Below, in pieces: positions 1-11,306 of a DNA stretch of 64,000 nt. Both the position numbers and the translations under genes were made by a program. The stretch spans positions 931,001-995,000 of the forward strand of contig NW_026973673.1 in the NCBI RefSeq assembly GCF_035594125.1. Direction: 5' to 3'. Numbering within the stretch: the first letter of the stretch is position 1; every line of letters begins with the position of its first letter. Under the pieces are notes generated by a model. That model was not told where the DNA came from. It ran no database searches and saw only the letters and a program-made list of their open reading frames with translations. Origin of the DNA: Scylla paramamosain. Lineage: Eukaryota; Arthropoda; Malacostraca; Decapoda; Portunidae.

Positions 1-384
1 ACGGGGGAGCGAGTCTAAGCGACCTTGAAAACAGCTGTGTGATGATGCCAAGTAACATTTTTTTTATGAGTCTCTCTTCACCTTCACACTGAATGTGCTG
101 CAGAATATGTGCATTATTGTTTAGTATGTAATGTTATTGTTATTTTTTTTTATTGTTGTTGAATGTATAGCATTTTATTATGGAAAATAGATGTTGAAAT
201 TTGACAATCAATAATATATGTTGCTCTTTGTAGCTTATTGTATTAACAAATAGTGTGCCATTCTATTGCCTACCTAGACGGCATGTTTCTGATACATACA
301 TATGTATATAAATGCATATACACACACACACACACACACATAGATACGTATATGCATACATTCATTCATTTATTTATTTATTTA
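1..384. other. AT-rich intergenic sequence with short (CA)n
   Basis: No gene is visible. The stretch is AT-rich, with T homopolymers near 57-65 and 144-152 and a (CA)10 tract at 321-340. An ATTT/TTTA-rich run near 360-398 leads into the oligo-T that marks the 3' tail of the adjacent minus-strand LINE. Confidence 0.6.
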
Positions 385-1872
385 TTATTTTTTTTTTATG
401 TAGGAGACCCTGGCCAAGGGCGAAAAAAAAAAAAAAAAAAAACCCACTGAGATGCCAGTCCCAGAAAAGGCCCCAAACCGGTAGCAAAAAAATGAAGGAT
501 GTCTTGAAACCTCCCTCTTGAAGGAATCTAAGTCATAGGAAGGTGGAAATACAGAAGCAGGCAGGGAGTTCCAGAGTTTACCAGAGAAAGGGATGAATGA
601 TTGAGAATACTGGTTAACTCTTGCACTGGAGAGGTGGACAGAATAGGGGTGAGAGAAAGAAAAAAATCTTGTGCAGCGAGGCCGCGGGAGGAGGGGAGGC
701 ATGCAGTTAGCAAGATCAGAAGAACAGTTAGCATGAAAATAGCGGTAGAAGATACCTAGAGATGCAACATTGCGGCGGTGAGAGAGAGGCTGAAGACAGT
801 CAGTTGAAGGAAATGAGTTGATGAGACGAAAAGCTGTTGATTCTACCCTGTCTAGAAGAGCGGTATGAGTGGAAGCCCCCAGACATGTGAAGCATACTCC
901 ATACATGGACGGATAAGGCCCTTGTACAGAGTTAGCCGGTTGGGGGGGGGTGAGAAAAACTGGCGGAGACATTTCAGAACACCTAACTTCATAGAAGCTG
1001 TTTTAGCTAGAGATGAGATGTAAAGTTTCCAGTTCAGATTATAAGTAAAGGACAGACTGAGGATGTTCAGTGTAGAAGAGGGGGACAGTTGAGTGTCACT
1101 GAAGAAGAGGGGATAGTTGTCTGGAAGGTTGTGTCGAGTTGATAGATGGAGGAATTGAGTTTTTGAGGCATTGAACAATACCAAGTTTGCTCTGCCCCAA
1201 TCAAAAATATTAGAAAGATCAGAAGTCAAGCGTTCTGTGGCCTCCCTGCGTGAAATGTTTACCTCCTGAAGGGTTGGACGTCTATGAAAAGACGTGGAAA
1301 AGTGCAGGGTGGTATCATCAGCGTAGGACTGGATAGGACAAGAAGTTTGGTTTAGAAGATCATTAATGAATAATAAGAAGAGAGTGGGTGACAGGACAGA
1401 ATCCTGAGGAACACCACTGTTAATAGATTTAGGAGAAGAACAGTGACCGTCTACCACAGCAGCAATAGAACGGTCAGAAAGGAAACTTGAGATGAAGTTA
1501 CAGAGAGAAGGATAGAAACCGTAGGAGGGTAGTTTGGAAATGAAAGCTTTGTGCCAGACTCTATCGAAAGCTTTTGATTTGTCCAAGGCAACAGCAAAAG
1601 TTTCACCAAAATCTCTAAAAGAGGATGACCAAGACTCAGTAAGGAAAGCCAGAAGATCACTAGTAGAGCGGCCTTGATGGAACCCATACTAGCGATCAGA
1701 TAGAAGGTTATGAAGTGATAGATGTTTAAGAATCTTCCTGTAGAGGATAGTTTAAAAAACTTTAGATAGGCAGGAAATTAAAGCAATAGGACGGTAGTTT
1801 GAGGGATTAGAACGGTCACACTTTTTAGGAACAGGTTGAATGTAGGCAAACTTCCAGCAAGAAGGAAAGGTT
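385..1872 (-). mobile_element. Jockey-like LINE, 5'-truncated copy (RT and C-terminal part)
   Basis: Read on the minus strand this is the 3' half of the window's commonest non-LTR retrotransposon. The reverse transcriptase shows the motif A region KAFDRVWHKA, then GVPQDSVLSP (the family has PQG, so G to D here) and the catalytic SYADDTTLHF. The C-terminal segment ends near KREVSRH. The 3' end is oligo(A), seen as oligo-T at about 390-398 on the plus strand. The copy stops at about 1,872, inside the segment encoding FPSCWKFAYIQP, so endonuclease and 5' UTR are missing. The reading frame breaks near a G/C homopolymer at about 943-950. It is a dead, 5'-truncated insertion, as is usual for target-primed reverse transcription. 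Confidence 0.9.
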
Positions 1873-2167
1873 GCTCCATACATTGTCTTTACTGCTTTTT
1901 ATTAAATTTTTTTTTTTTTTTTAGTAAACAATGTGACCTACCATTATACATATGTCGGTTCTTTGTTTTTTCTTTTTTTTTATTGTGTCCTTTATTATTT
2001 TTTTTATCATTTATTTAATTAATTAATTTATTTATTTATTTATTGTTTTCATTTTTTTGTATTGTACTAAATATAATTATTTTCTTAGCCTGAATATGCC
2101 TTATGTGAAAGTGAAACGTTACAAATAATAAAGTGAAGAAAAGAAAGAACTCTAGATGATTTCCGTG

Positions 2168-2208
<41 letters not shown>

Positions 2209-3034
2209 TTGAAACAATTATTTTTTATATATATTCATCATTTATATATTTCATTCTACGTTTGCCCACATGGCCAGCCAGAATGATTTTTAACCTTTCT
2301 TCTTCCTCTCTCCCTCTCAAGGGAATAATACCACACCTTCCTTCCCTACACTTCTGCCAGTCCTTAGGGAAAGCACCTGCATCGCCTGTTCCTGTCGTCC
2401 TCCCTGGTCATTAGTCAAAATAACGACCGCTGTCATTGGTTCCTTCATCCCATTTCCAAGCATCTCATTGGTCATTTCTTCATCCCATGTACATTCTTCA
2501 TGTACGCGTAGCTAGATCGTCAGTCTTCGGAGAGTCAGTTTTACAAGAGTCTTCAGAGAGAGTCAGACTTGATCAGTTCACATTCAGTCCAGTTCATATC
2601 AGTTCAGAGAGGAGCACATCGGTATCGTCACGTCTGTAATCAATTGTGTCTCGATATCATGTGTGTACATTCTATCCATTATTAAATCTAGAAGAACTTT
2701 TATAGAATGTCTTTTGCCCGCACAAATCAACAATATCAAACCACTACCCACGACCTCCACGCTACCAACAATATCAAGCTACTACGCGGTCCTCCAGAGC
2801 AGCCACCACCACACCAAGCATCATCAACAGAGACATTCATCATTTCAACGGAGCGGTAAGAAGTACATCATCGAAACAGTGTGGTCAACATCATCTGGAA
2901 CACTGGTGACAACAAGTGGCCAAAATTTACGGAAACAGTGGTAGCAACGGTGTTGTGCGATCGAAGACACGAACTCTCGACTTTCTCAAAATCCAGTACA
3001 TGCTGAGACAAGAGTATCATACCCCATCGCAGGC
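1873..3034. other. Non-coding; possible LTR or promoter-like remnant at 2,400-3,000
   Basis: 1,873-2,160 is AT-rich, with T runs and TTTA repeats. (CA)n lies at 2,170-2,206. From about 2,400 to 3,000 the composition changes abruptly to balanced sequence with two inverted CCAAT boxes (ATTGG near 2,434 and 2,468), direct repeats of CAGT/TCAG motifs and many CAAC/ACCAC words. This resembles an LTR or leader of a retroelement, but I found no second LTR, primer-binding site or gag/pol frame, so the class is unproven. Confidence 0.25.
2170..2206. repeat. (CA)n microsatellite
   Basis: Uninterrupted CA dinucleotide run of about 37 bp in non-coding sequence. Confidence 0.95.
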
Positions 3035-3169
3035 AAGGCCTCAGAGATAGTACTATATACTCAATATTACCATTACAGCATTTCAATAGCAAATGGTGTA
3101 GTGCTGTTTCCATGTACGAGAAATGCTGTAATGGTAATATTGAGTATATAGTACTATCTCTGAGGCCTT
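3035..3169. repeat. Perfect 50-bp inverted repeat at the LINE 5' end
   Basis: Bases 3,035-3,084 are the exact reverse complement of 3,120-3,169, with a 35-bp spacer at 3,085-3,119. The repeated segment is LINE endonuclease coding sequence (IEYIVLSLRP on the plus-strand arm). It marks the 5' terminus of the outer LINE and could fold into a hairpin. Confidence 0.95.
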
Positions 3170-4982
3170 TTTATCTACCTCGAGAATTTAACAAAATATA
3201 TCTTATTGTAGTGTACATCCCTCCGAGTTCTGATGCAAAGGAGGCTGAGAATATTCTATCTGAAGTGGTTAGAAAAATAGAAAATAGTGATCCAGATGCC
3301 GTTAAGATTATAACAGGTGATTTTGATCACTGTAATTTTAAAAGTATCCCCCATTTCCAACAATTTATAAGTTTCCCAACAAGAGACGATAAATTATTAG
3401 ATTCATTCTTTTGTAATGTTGGAAATAGCTATGTGGCCAAGAAACTAGAGCCATTGGGCGTCTCTGACCATAATATGTGTCTGCTTACGCCAGTATACAA
3501 TTATTGAAGCGTAGTAAGCCAGTTGAAAAATTAATATACTCGTGGAACAAAGATGTAAATGATACCCTTTTAGGATGTATGGAAACAACAGATTTTGATA
3601 TTTTATATGACAGCAGAGACTCTCTAGACAAAAATGTGGATGTATTAAATTCCTATTTGCACTTTTGCATAAGCAATGTTGTACCTACAAAGAAAGTTAG
3701 ATGTTTTCCAAATAACAAACCATGGGTTACAAAGGAACTAAAAGAACTAATAAATAAGAAAAAATATTGTTATGGCATAAATGATAAAACTGGAGCAAAA
3801 AGTGTTCAAAGGGAAATTGATACAGTAATTAAAGTATGTAAAGATAGATATAAACAAAAGGTGGAAAATATATTAAAAAAAGACACAAAGTCAGCATGGA
3901 ATGGTATTAAGCAGTTAACAGGTATGCGAAAAAGTGCAGGTAATCACACTGTTAACAATTCTAAAGATTTTTGTAATGAACTCAATGTTTTTTATTCCAG
4001 ATTTGATAAATATGTCTTTTCACAGGAATCTTCTGTTATTATCAATCAGCTACAGAATACAAACGACTTAAAAATTGTAATTTCAGAGGCAAATGTACTT
4101 AAAAGTCTACAATCAATTAAGATAGGTAAAGTGTCAGGTCCAGATAAGATCAATGGCAATTTCCTGAGAATGTGTAAGGAACCTTTAGCTCCAATATTGT
4201 GTAGGATTTTTCAGCAATCACTTGATGAAGCTTACATACCAGCAATATGGAAAACATCTGAAGTTATACCGATACCAAAGAAATCACCTCCTATGTGTAA
4301 GAATGATTATCGCCCGGTAGCTTTAACATCTGTCATCATGAAATGTCTTGAAAAAATAGTTAAATATATATTGTTAGAGCAGGCTACCCATTTCGTAGAT
4401 AATTATCAATTTGCTTATACCAAAAACCGGTGTGTTGAGGATGCAACCCTGTCTTTCACTGACTATGTTTTAAATTTTTTAGATAAAGGAAATATCTCCA
4501 GTTTTAAACGCTATGCTAGGATCCTCTTTGTAGACTTTTCGAGCGCTTTTAATACAATTCAGCCTCACCTAATGATGACTAAATTGAAAAATATGAACGT
4601 AAATTCTAACTTGATTTTATGGATTAATAATTTCTTGACTCATCGACCACAATATGTCAGCTTTCAGGGTGCAAAATCGAGTGTCGTCATTACAAACACA
4701 GGTGCTCCTTAGGGTTGTGTGTTGTCACCCATGCTTTTTACTATATACACAAGTGACTGTGTGTGTCGGGATGTGAACTGCCGTTTGTTTAAGTATGCTG
4801 ATGATACTATCCTTGTGGGTCGGTGTGGTAATGATGACACTGCATACCGAGAGGAGGTGGAAAAGTTTGTGGACTGGTGCAGCAGCAACTTTTTAGAGTT
4901 AAATGTAAAGAAAACAAAAGAGATGGTCGTAGACTACAGCACTTCATTATATGATCACCCTCCTCTGTTTGTAAATGGTGAG

Positions 4983-4983
<1 letters not shown>
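3120..4983 (+). mobile_element. Rex1/CR1-group LINE, 5' portion of the outer copy (EN and RT)
   Basis: The element begins inside its endonuclease domain: IEYIVLSLRP, FYLPREFN, then VVYIPPSS, the GDF catalytic region and GVSDHNMCLL. An APE-type endonuclease is therefore only partly present. A frameshift near 3,480-3,510 separates it from the reverse transcriptase (3,477-5,000), with NDYRPVALTS, LFVDFSSAFNTIQ, GAP*GCVLSP and FKYADDTILV. The asterisk is a TAG at 4,710-4,712 replacing the Gln of the PQG motif. At about 4,984 the copy is cut by an opposite-strand insertion of the same family, and it resumes at about 8,262. The start is truncated and carries a 50-bp inverted repeat. The product is non-functional. 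The family label rests on similarity I recognise to Rex1-type elements of other aquatic animals. Confidence 0.85.
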
Positions 4984-5024
<41 letters not shown>

Positions 5025-8000
5025 TATTGCTCTTACAGAGAATTTGTCTTGTGCTTGCCAAAGTATAAAAGAGAAATATAGAAGTATAAAAATTCTTAAA
5101 ACTATCAGTTACATCTATTAAATTCTCAATCATAAACTATCAAAAATAGAACACATTAAAATATTAAAAACATTAAAAGTATTGCTGATGTCCCTGAGTG
5201 CTGCCTTCTTTTACAACTGTTGATTCCCATTCAATATCCTGATACTAGATGGAACATACGACTCCCTATACCGAGATGTTCGGCCCTGCACAGATCTCCA
5301 TCTTCTGCCAGATGGTAACAATTCGTAACATGTGTGCAATGGGTGACTGGGGTCTTTTATTATGATATTGCTTCTCTGAATAACCGCTCGTTTATACAGT
5401 TCCAACAATGGTTTTGTATTTTTTACTTTTAATCGGCTACATTTCTTTATTATCTTGCTTAGTTTACCTTTAGATTCCACAGTACTATTTCCATACCAGC
5501 AACATATAGCAAATGAAAAAACTGATTGTAGTATACTACTGTAGAACAAATCCATTATCTTACTACCAACTTTTAACTTGCATAGTTTCCTAACAGAAAA
5601 CATCCTTGAGTTTGCCTTCTTATATATTTTATCTATGTGAGAGGAAAAGTTGAGTTTATTGTCTATGATCGTTCCAAAGTATTTGTATTCTTCTACTACT
5701 TCAACAGTTTCATCATTGATTTCCAAAGGTTCATGTTGTACGGGAGTCTTACTAAAATCAATAATCATCTCCTTAGTTTTGTTAACATTTAATTCTAAAA
5801 AATTATCCCTGCACCATGTACTAAAATTGTTAATTTCTTCTCTATAAATAACATCATTATTTACACAGAGAGAGACAATGGCAGTGTCATCTGCATATTT
5901 GAATATCTTAGTACACTCATTTTGACTTCTACAATCATTTGTATAAAGAGAAAACAGTAGTGGTGACAATACGCAACCCTGGGGCGCACCTGTGTTTGTT
6001 ACAATTGAGTCAGAGATCTGGTCCTTAAGCTTTACATATTGCACCCTACCTATCAAAAACTCGCGTATCCATAGAACAAGTGGTGGACTCACGTTAAGAC
6101 TTATAAGTTTTTCCATTAACACATGAGGTTGTATTGTGTTGAAAGCACTTGAAAAATCAACGAACAACACCTTAGCAAAGTGTTTACTGGATTTGTTGCT
6201 TACATTTTCCAGAAATCGAAGTATATCATTTATAATTGATAACGTAGCATCTTCCACGCACCTATCTTTCTTATAGGCAAACTGATAAACATCCATTTGG
6301 TCTTTCACTTCAAGAAACAGGAACTTTTTAATAACACTTTCTAAACATTTCATAAATATACATGTCAAGGCTACAGGTCTGTAATCATTATAACCTTTAG
6401 GGGTTTGATGTTGTGGCACTGGAATAATTTCAGATGTCTTCCACAGTTTAGGTATATAAGATTGATCCAAGGAACTCTGAAAAATTCTGCATAAAACTGG
6501 AACCAACTCGTATTTACAAATGCTTACTACCTTAGCACTTACTCTATCAGGCCCTGCCGCTTTATTGCTCTTAACTCTTTTCAAACTTTCTAGTACATCC
6601 TCACACGTTACAGTAAATATTCCATGTTCCTTGTTATGTAAAAACTCAGTAAGGCTGTTCTGTTCTGAAGAATAATCCTGGACATCAAATCTACAATAAA
6701 ACTTATTTAATTCATTGCAATAATCCTTTACATTTGTAATATCTGGACACACGGATTTCTTAGTCATTCCAGTAATGTTACGCAAACCTTGCCAAGCAGC
6801 CTTTGTATCTTTCTCAAACCAATGTTCTATTTTCCTTTTGTATTTTTCTTTTTCCATACTAATCATATCATCAATTTTCTTCTGAATGATTCTTAAGTTG
6901 ACTCTATCATTTCGTAACCTACATTGTCTTTTCTCATGTAGCAAATTTTTCACACTTTTCGTAAACCAGGGCTTATTGTTAGGGTAGCACTTAACACTCT
7001 TGACAGGCAAAATGTTTTCCACACAAAAAGATAAATAGCAATTTAAGACATCCACATTCTCGTCAATACTAGCATTTTCATCATACAGTATGTTCCATTC
7101 TGTCAATTCCATACAGCCTCTCAGAGTATCGCTCACTTTGTCATCCCACTCATATATTTTCTTAATGACAGGTTTACAAGTTTTCAATTTTTGTCTATAA
7201 ATAGGTGTTAAGAGGCACATTTCATGGTCTGACAAACCGAGGGGCTTCATTTTACTTGCCTTATAACTATTCTTTATATTATAATAATAATGATCTAATA
7301 TTTTCTCCTCTCTTGTAGCAAAGTCAATATACTGGTGATAATGAGGAACATAACTCTGAAATTTAGAACCATTGAAATCTCCTGCTATTAATTTAACTGC
7401 TTCAGGTGACATATTTTCAGTCTTACACACAGCATCATATAACAGACTTTCTGCATTTTTTATATCCACATATTTTGGAGGAATATAAACTACTATTATG
7501 AAAATCTTGTTAAATTATCTTGGTAAATAGTAAGGTCTCACGGAAAGTGTCATGTATTCAATGCAGTCATTACAGACTTTCTCAATCACAGTTATATCCC
7601 TGCACCACCTGTTGTTTACGTAAGCACACACTCCGCCACCAGCACTTTTTCCTGAGTCTGGGGTTCGATCGCTCTTTATTAATTGATACCCATCAATATG
7701 ATATGCTGAGTCGGGATCGTTTTCACCACTTAACCAAGTTTCTGTCAGACAAATGATAGATGCCTCTCTGAATGCATAATTCCACTTGCACAAAGCACTA
7801 AGTTCATCAAACTTGTTCCGTACTGAACGAACATTTCCGACCACACACATAGGGAGAGAGAGCCGGGCGCTGCGTCGTCTGCACCTCACCCTCACACCAC
7901 CCCGCCTTCCTCTCCTTTTGTTATTTCTAGTTTTTCCCTCTGGATGCAACACCTTCCTTTTCACAGCATCTGGCACGGTCACAGCAAATGTCTCAACGTT

Positions 8001-8261
8001 GCTAGACTTTGCTAACGTTAGCAGAATATCCTTGCCATAAATCAGTCGTTCCTGCTGTTTGTTTATATCCGGCGGCTCATCAGTCCGGGTAGACACAGCG
8101 GCCACACTCACAGAACAGCTCTGTAGCACCCACCAGAAGAGTAGAAAGCAAACTATTCGCGTCATCATGATGTCTGTAGCTTCATAACTCGCCAGGCAAC
8201 TCAGGAATACCAGCAGCCTTCCAATTCCATTAAAAATACAATGAAGAAAATCGGAGCGAGT
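4984..8261 (-). mobile_element. Rex1/CR1-group LINE, nearly full-length copy inserted in the outer copy
   Basis: Its 3' end lies at the left as (AAT)n on the plus strand. On the minus strand the tail reads AATAAAGTATTATTATT, the same terminus as the outer copy at 8,880-8,911. The element carries one long ORF2 and a short 5' region. Its left boundary is clear from the tail. The right boundary falls at about 8,245-8,262, where the outer copy's coding sequence (VKEYKYLG) restarts. I could not recognise a target-site duplication by eye. Confidence 0.88.
5211..8165 (-). pseudogene. LINE ORF2 polyprotein (APE endonuclease and reverse transcriptase), one stop codon
   Basis: This would encode about 985 residues that nick target DNA and reverse-transcribe the element's RNA. 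Reading on the minus strand from the ATG at 8,165, a hydrophobic start (MMTRIVCFLLFWWVLQ) is followed by a basic stretch (NNKRRGRRGG). The endonuclease has CLTETWLSG, GGGVCAYVNNRW, YYLPR and VVYIPPK, IAGDFNG and GLSDHEMCLL. The RT has NDYRPVALTC, LFVDFSSAFNTIQ, GAPQGCVLSPLLF and FKYADDTAIV. The C-terminal region ends near LPSGRRWRSVQGRTSRYRES. The only break I find is a TAA at 7,515-7,517 (plus-strand numbering), right after YYLPR, where the outer copy has Glu. Everything downstream stays in the same frame, so decay is recent. The start is uncertain: an upstream in-frame ATG at 8,264 probably lies in flanking sequence. Confidence 0.88.
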
Positions 8262-8913
8262 CAAGGAATATAAATACTTAGGAACAATAATTGATGATAA
8301 ATTTTCTTTTAATAATAATGTTGAGACACTTTACAAAAAAATCAATTCTAGAATGTATTTTGTAAGGCAATTAAGTAAACTAAGAATTGACAGAAAGATT
8401 ATGGATATATTCTATTCAGCAATAATACAATCTGTTCTTTCGTTTAATATAACTTGCTGGTACGGAAATTGTAACATTGAATTAAAAAACAAACTTTGTA
8501 AAATAATGAAAAATTGTGGGAAACTTGGGGTTGAGAACATCATCCCTCTTGTAGAAATTTATAAGAAAGCAGTTGTCCGGAGATGTGAGGTAGTACGACA
8601 TGATCCCATTCATCCTTTAAACCAATATTATCAAATGTTACCCTCTGGAAGAAGGTTGAGGTCATTATACTGTAGAACATCAAGATATTCAAGATCTTTT
8701 GTACCTAGCAGTATTAAAATGTTAAATGAACAACAGACAATCTACCAGTAGCACAGACTGGGTTTGTTCCTGTGGCCTGTAAATGACCAATGTGTGTGAG
8801 TAGTACGAGGAGTGTATGACGTATGTGCGGTTTTATCACTTTTACTGAGAGCTCATGAAGCAATTTTCATGTATTATACGTGACAATAAAGTATTTATTA
8901 TTATTATTATTAA
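8262..8913 (+). mobile_element. Rex1/CR1-group LINE, 3' portion of the outer copy
   Basis: This continues the outer copy after the nested insertion: VKEYKYLGTIID, the SRMYFVRQL segment, then LPSGRRLRSLYCRTSRYSRS and FVPSSIKML, ending at a TAG near 8,749. About 130 bp of 3' UTR follows, closing with AATAAAGTATTTATTATTATT at about 8,885-8,911. The frame is intact over this stretch. Confidence 0.85.
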
Positions 8914-9297
8914 GTTGCGAGGCGTTGTCATTTCCTACCACGCTCAAATCGTGGGTCACCACACTCTACACGTGCTATCTTCCCTGCCGCTTCTACCTCT
9001 TCTCCGCTCCTGACTCATCCCCGTGGTCACACCTGTCTGCCATCACACCTGTCGCCGCCTATTCCTACTCATCACGCCGCTCCTCTTTGCTGGTTGCCGT
9101 TCATGCTTCTTCCTGAATTGTGGGTATCCCTTGGTTCCTTCTCCGAGCCACCCCCAACTCTCCCATCCGAGTACTCGAGGTCAAGCCTCATCGCCACCAC
9201 CACTCCCCACCCAGCCCTTCTCATGTCCGGACTCGCCCAAGGTCATCTTTCCAAGTTTGCTCCCAGCAGTGATTTTCCCAGTCATCAGGGGCCAGAT
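8914..9297. other. Unassigned sequence, no gene seen
   Basis: C-rich, moderately complex sequence between a LINE tail and a putative Harbinger terminus. It contains short open frames but no motif I recognise and no splice-bounded exon. Confidence 0.5.
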
Positions 9298-10146
9298 CCA
9301 CGAAACGGTTATTATCAACCTCCGGCAGCCAAATGGTATCCAAGAACGCATAAGAGGTTGGTATTGCCATGGTAGCAAGGTAGTTAGTTAACTAACTTCT
9401 GCATATATTGGATATTTTCTTTGCATACTTCCACGTTCGTGCCTTGAGGCAAGAAAGGCGCTTTCGGAATCGCCTTGATTTCTTGGCATTGAGTGATAAT
9501 GAGCTGATGCTCAAATACCACTTCCCTAGGCAGACCTAATCCTCTTGTTTGAGAAGATGCAGTCTCAGCTGGAGAGAAGAACAAGGCATAGCCAGGCATT
9601 ACCAACTCACACCCAAGTTTTGTTGGCCCTGAGATTGTTTGCCAGTGGGTCCTTCCAAAACGTCATTGGAGACACTGCAGGTAAGATGATACTGGTGTTG
9701 CATGCTTCATTCAGCACAGGGGCTGGCTGTTTTGGAAATTGTCAGGGAGCCCTTTCCCTGACCTCATTACTGGTCTATTCTCTTACATTCTTCGCATATA
9801 CCTTTAGGTACACAAAACGTAACTTTAAGGCGAGGAAGAAGTGACCCTGTTCTTCAGTGGGTTCAGGGGATGGGCGAAGGCCACCCAGAGGTTAACAGTG
9901 GTTAGGTTAGTCACCGTACACTTTTATATGAAACATTACCTAATCTAACGTAACCACGGGGGCTAGACCCACCCTTAAGGACACTAATATAAGTTAGCAT
10001 AACTTCTGGAACACCCCTAAAGGACGGGGGCACATCTCCCCCAACCTTATACTATATTTCCAGGTTTATCAAGAGGTATATGCGAAAGAATGGAAGAGGA
10101 TAGACGTGTAATAAGGACAAGAGGGGACTCTAAACAATTACTACTA

Positions 10147-10170
<24 letters not shown>
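10147..10170. repeat. Poly(T) tract
   Basis: A T run of about 24 bp inside the first intron of the HARBI1-like remnant. Another run of about 45 T lies at 10,491-10,535. Either could be a minus-strand retroposon tail, but no body is recognisable. Confidence 0.9.
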
Positions 10171-10177
<7 letters not shown>

Positions 10178-10485
10178 TGCACAATATCCCATTAATAACT
10201 TTTGTAGGTGAATAAACTGATGTTCAATATGGTGAATAATATTTAAGTGTGGCTGACTTTCAAGGGTAAAAGGCATAAAAGCCAATCTACTGCATGCCAC
10301 GGTTTATAAAGTTGTAATCCAGTGTTAGGAATATGTCAAGATTAGTTCCTAGTGTCAAAATATGTGAGTGTATAATTAATAAGGAGGGATGAGGGATGAT
10401 GCTAACCTTACCAAACGTGCCATCAAGTACACCTGGGTGTACTTGAATGGTGCACTACATATAGAGGGATCATTGAATTTGTTGC

Positions 10486-10538
<53 letters not shown>

Positions 10539-10939
10539 TACAGCAGAAAGACGTATCTTATTTAAAACAAATAAAATGAAAACTAATGGCTTATAATCTG
10601 CTTTCAGGACTTACGCAAGCGTCAGCAGGGTCTTCGAGTGTGTGTGCATCGTGTTGAGTGATAAGTCAGTGCAAGAAATCAAGATGCCTTCAACACACCT
10701 TGATCAAAGGAGGACTGCACAGCAGTTCTTCAGGACCGAAAATTTCTTAAGAGTTATTGGGGCCATTGATAGTAAGATTAACAATAATATATTTTGTTTA
10801 AAATTTATTGCTATTGTTATAATCTATCACTTCATCAGTGTTTACTTTGAGTGAAAGGTATCTCGCAACCTCAAGTTCTTGTTAAGCATTAAAAAGTTTT
10901 CATATCTTATGTATACTGTGTGCATATCCAGTGCAGGGA

Positions 10940-10940
<1 letters not shown>

Positions 10941-10982
<42 letters not shown>
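10941..10982. repeat. (TA)n microsatellite
   Basis: About 42 bp of alternating TA in the second intron of the HARBI1-like remnant. Confidence 0.95.
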
Positions 10983-10986
<4 letters not shown>

Positions 10987-11306
10987 AGATATATGTAGCT
11001 ATTGTGTATCATGATCATCTAATACTTTCTTTTGTGTGCACAGGCACCCACATTGCCATCAAGGCCCGAAGAGTGGACAAGGCCCTCTACTTTAACTGGA
11101 AAAGCTATCACTCCCTCTGAAAATCCAACTTGTTTGTGATGCGAATGGAGTGATCCTCAGCTACTGCTTCAGATTTTTCAGGTATATAGTATTATTGCAT
11201 TACATGTTTACCCAACCATGTATTTTATTGATTTTCATGTGACTGCAATTGGTTACTGGTATTACATAAGAAAACAGTGTGACAAACCTTGACATTAGTT
11301 ATAGAA

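Larger units (their letters stand above)
9398..11181 (+). pseudogene. HARBI1: PIF/Harbinger nuclease remnant (HARBI1-like) with introns
   Basis: Harbinger-type DDE nucleases cut DNA for transposition; HARBI1 is the domesticated relative. Piece 1 (about 9,398-9,683) reads RFRNRLDFLALSDNELM, then after a frameshift LPTHTQVLLALRLFASGS and FQNVIGDTAG, ending at a GTAAGA donor. Piece 2 (10,608-10,771) reads TYASVSRVFE, EIKMPSTHLDQRR and NFLRVIGAID, ending at a GTAAGA donor. Piece 3 (11,044-11,181) reads THIAIKARRVDKALYFN, then after a 2-bp shift LVCDANGVILSY, and ends at a GTATAT donor. The ID-THI segment carries the first catalytic Asp of the family. GTHI has become STHI across the intron. At least three frameshifts are present and the C-terminal DDE residues are absent, so this is dead. 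A GGGGCCAGATCCACGAAACG sequence at 9,298 may be the left inverted terminus. Confidence 0.75.

Noticed and set aside
2400..3030. LTR retrotransposon
   Set aside because: Composition hints at a leader or LTR, but no paired LTR, primer-binding site, gag, protease or integrase was seen, so it is kept only as a low-confidence note.
9384..9605. Minus-strand frame opposite the HARBI1-like first piece
   Set aside because: The plus strand encodes clear Harbinger nuclease residues over the same bases, so the minus-strand frame is a shadow.
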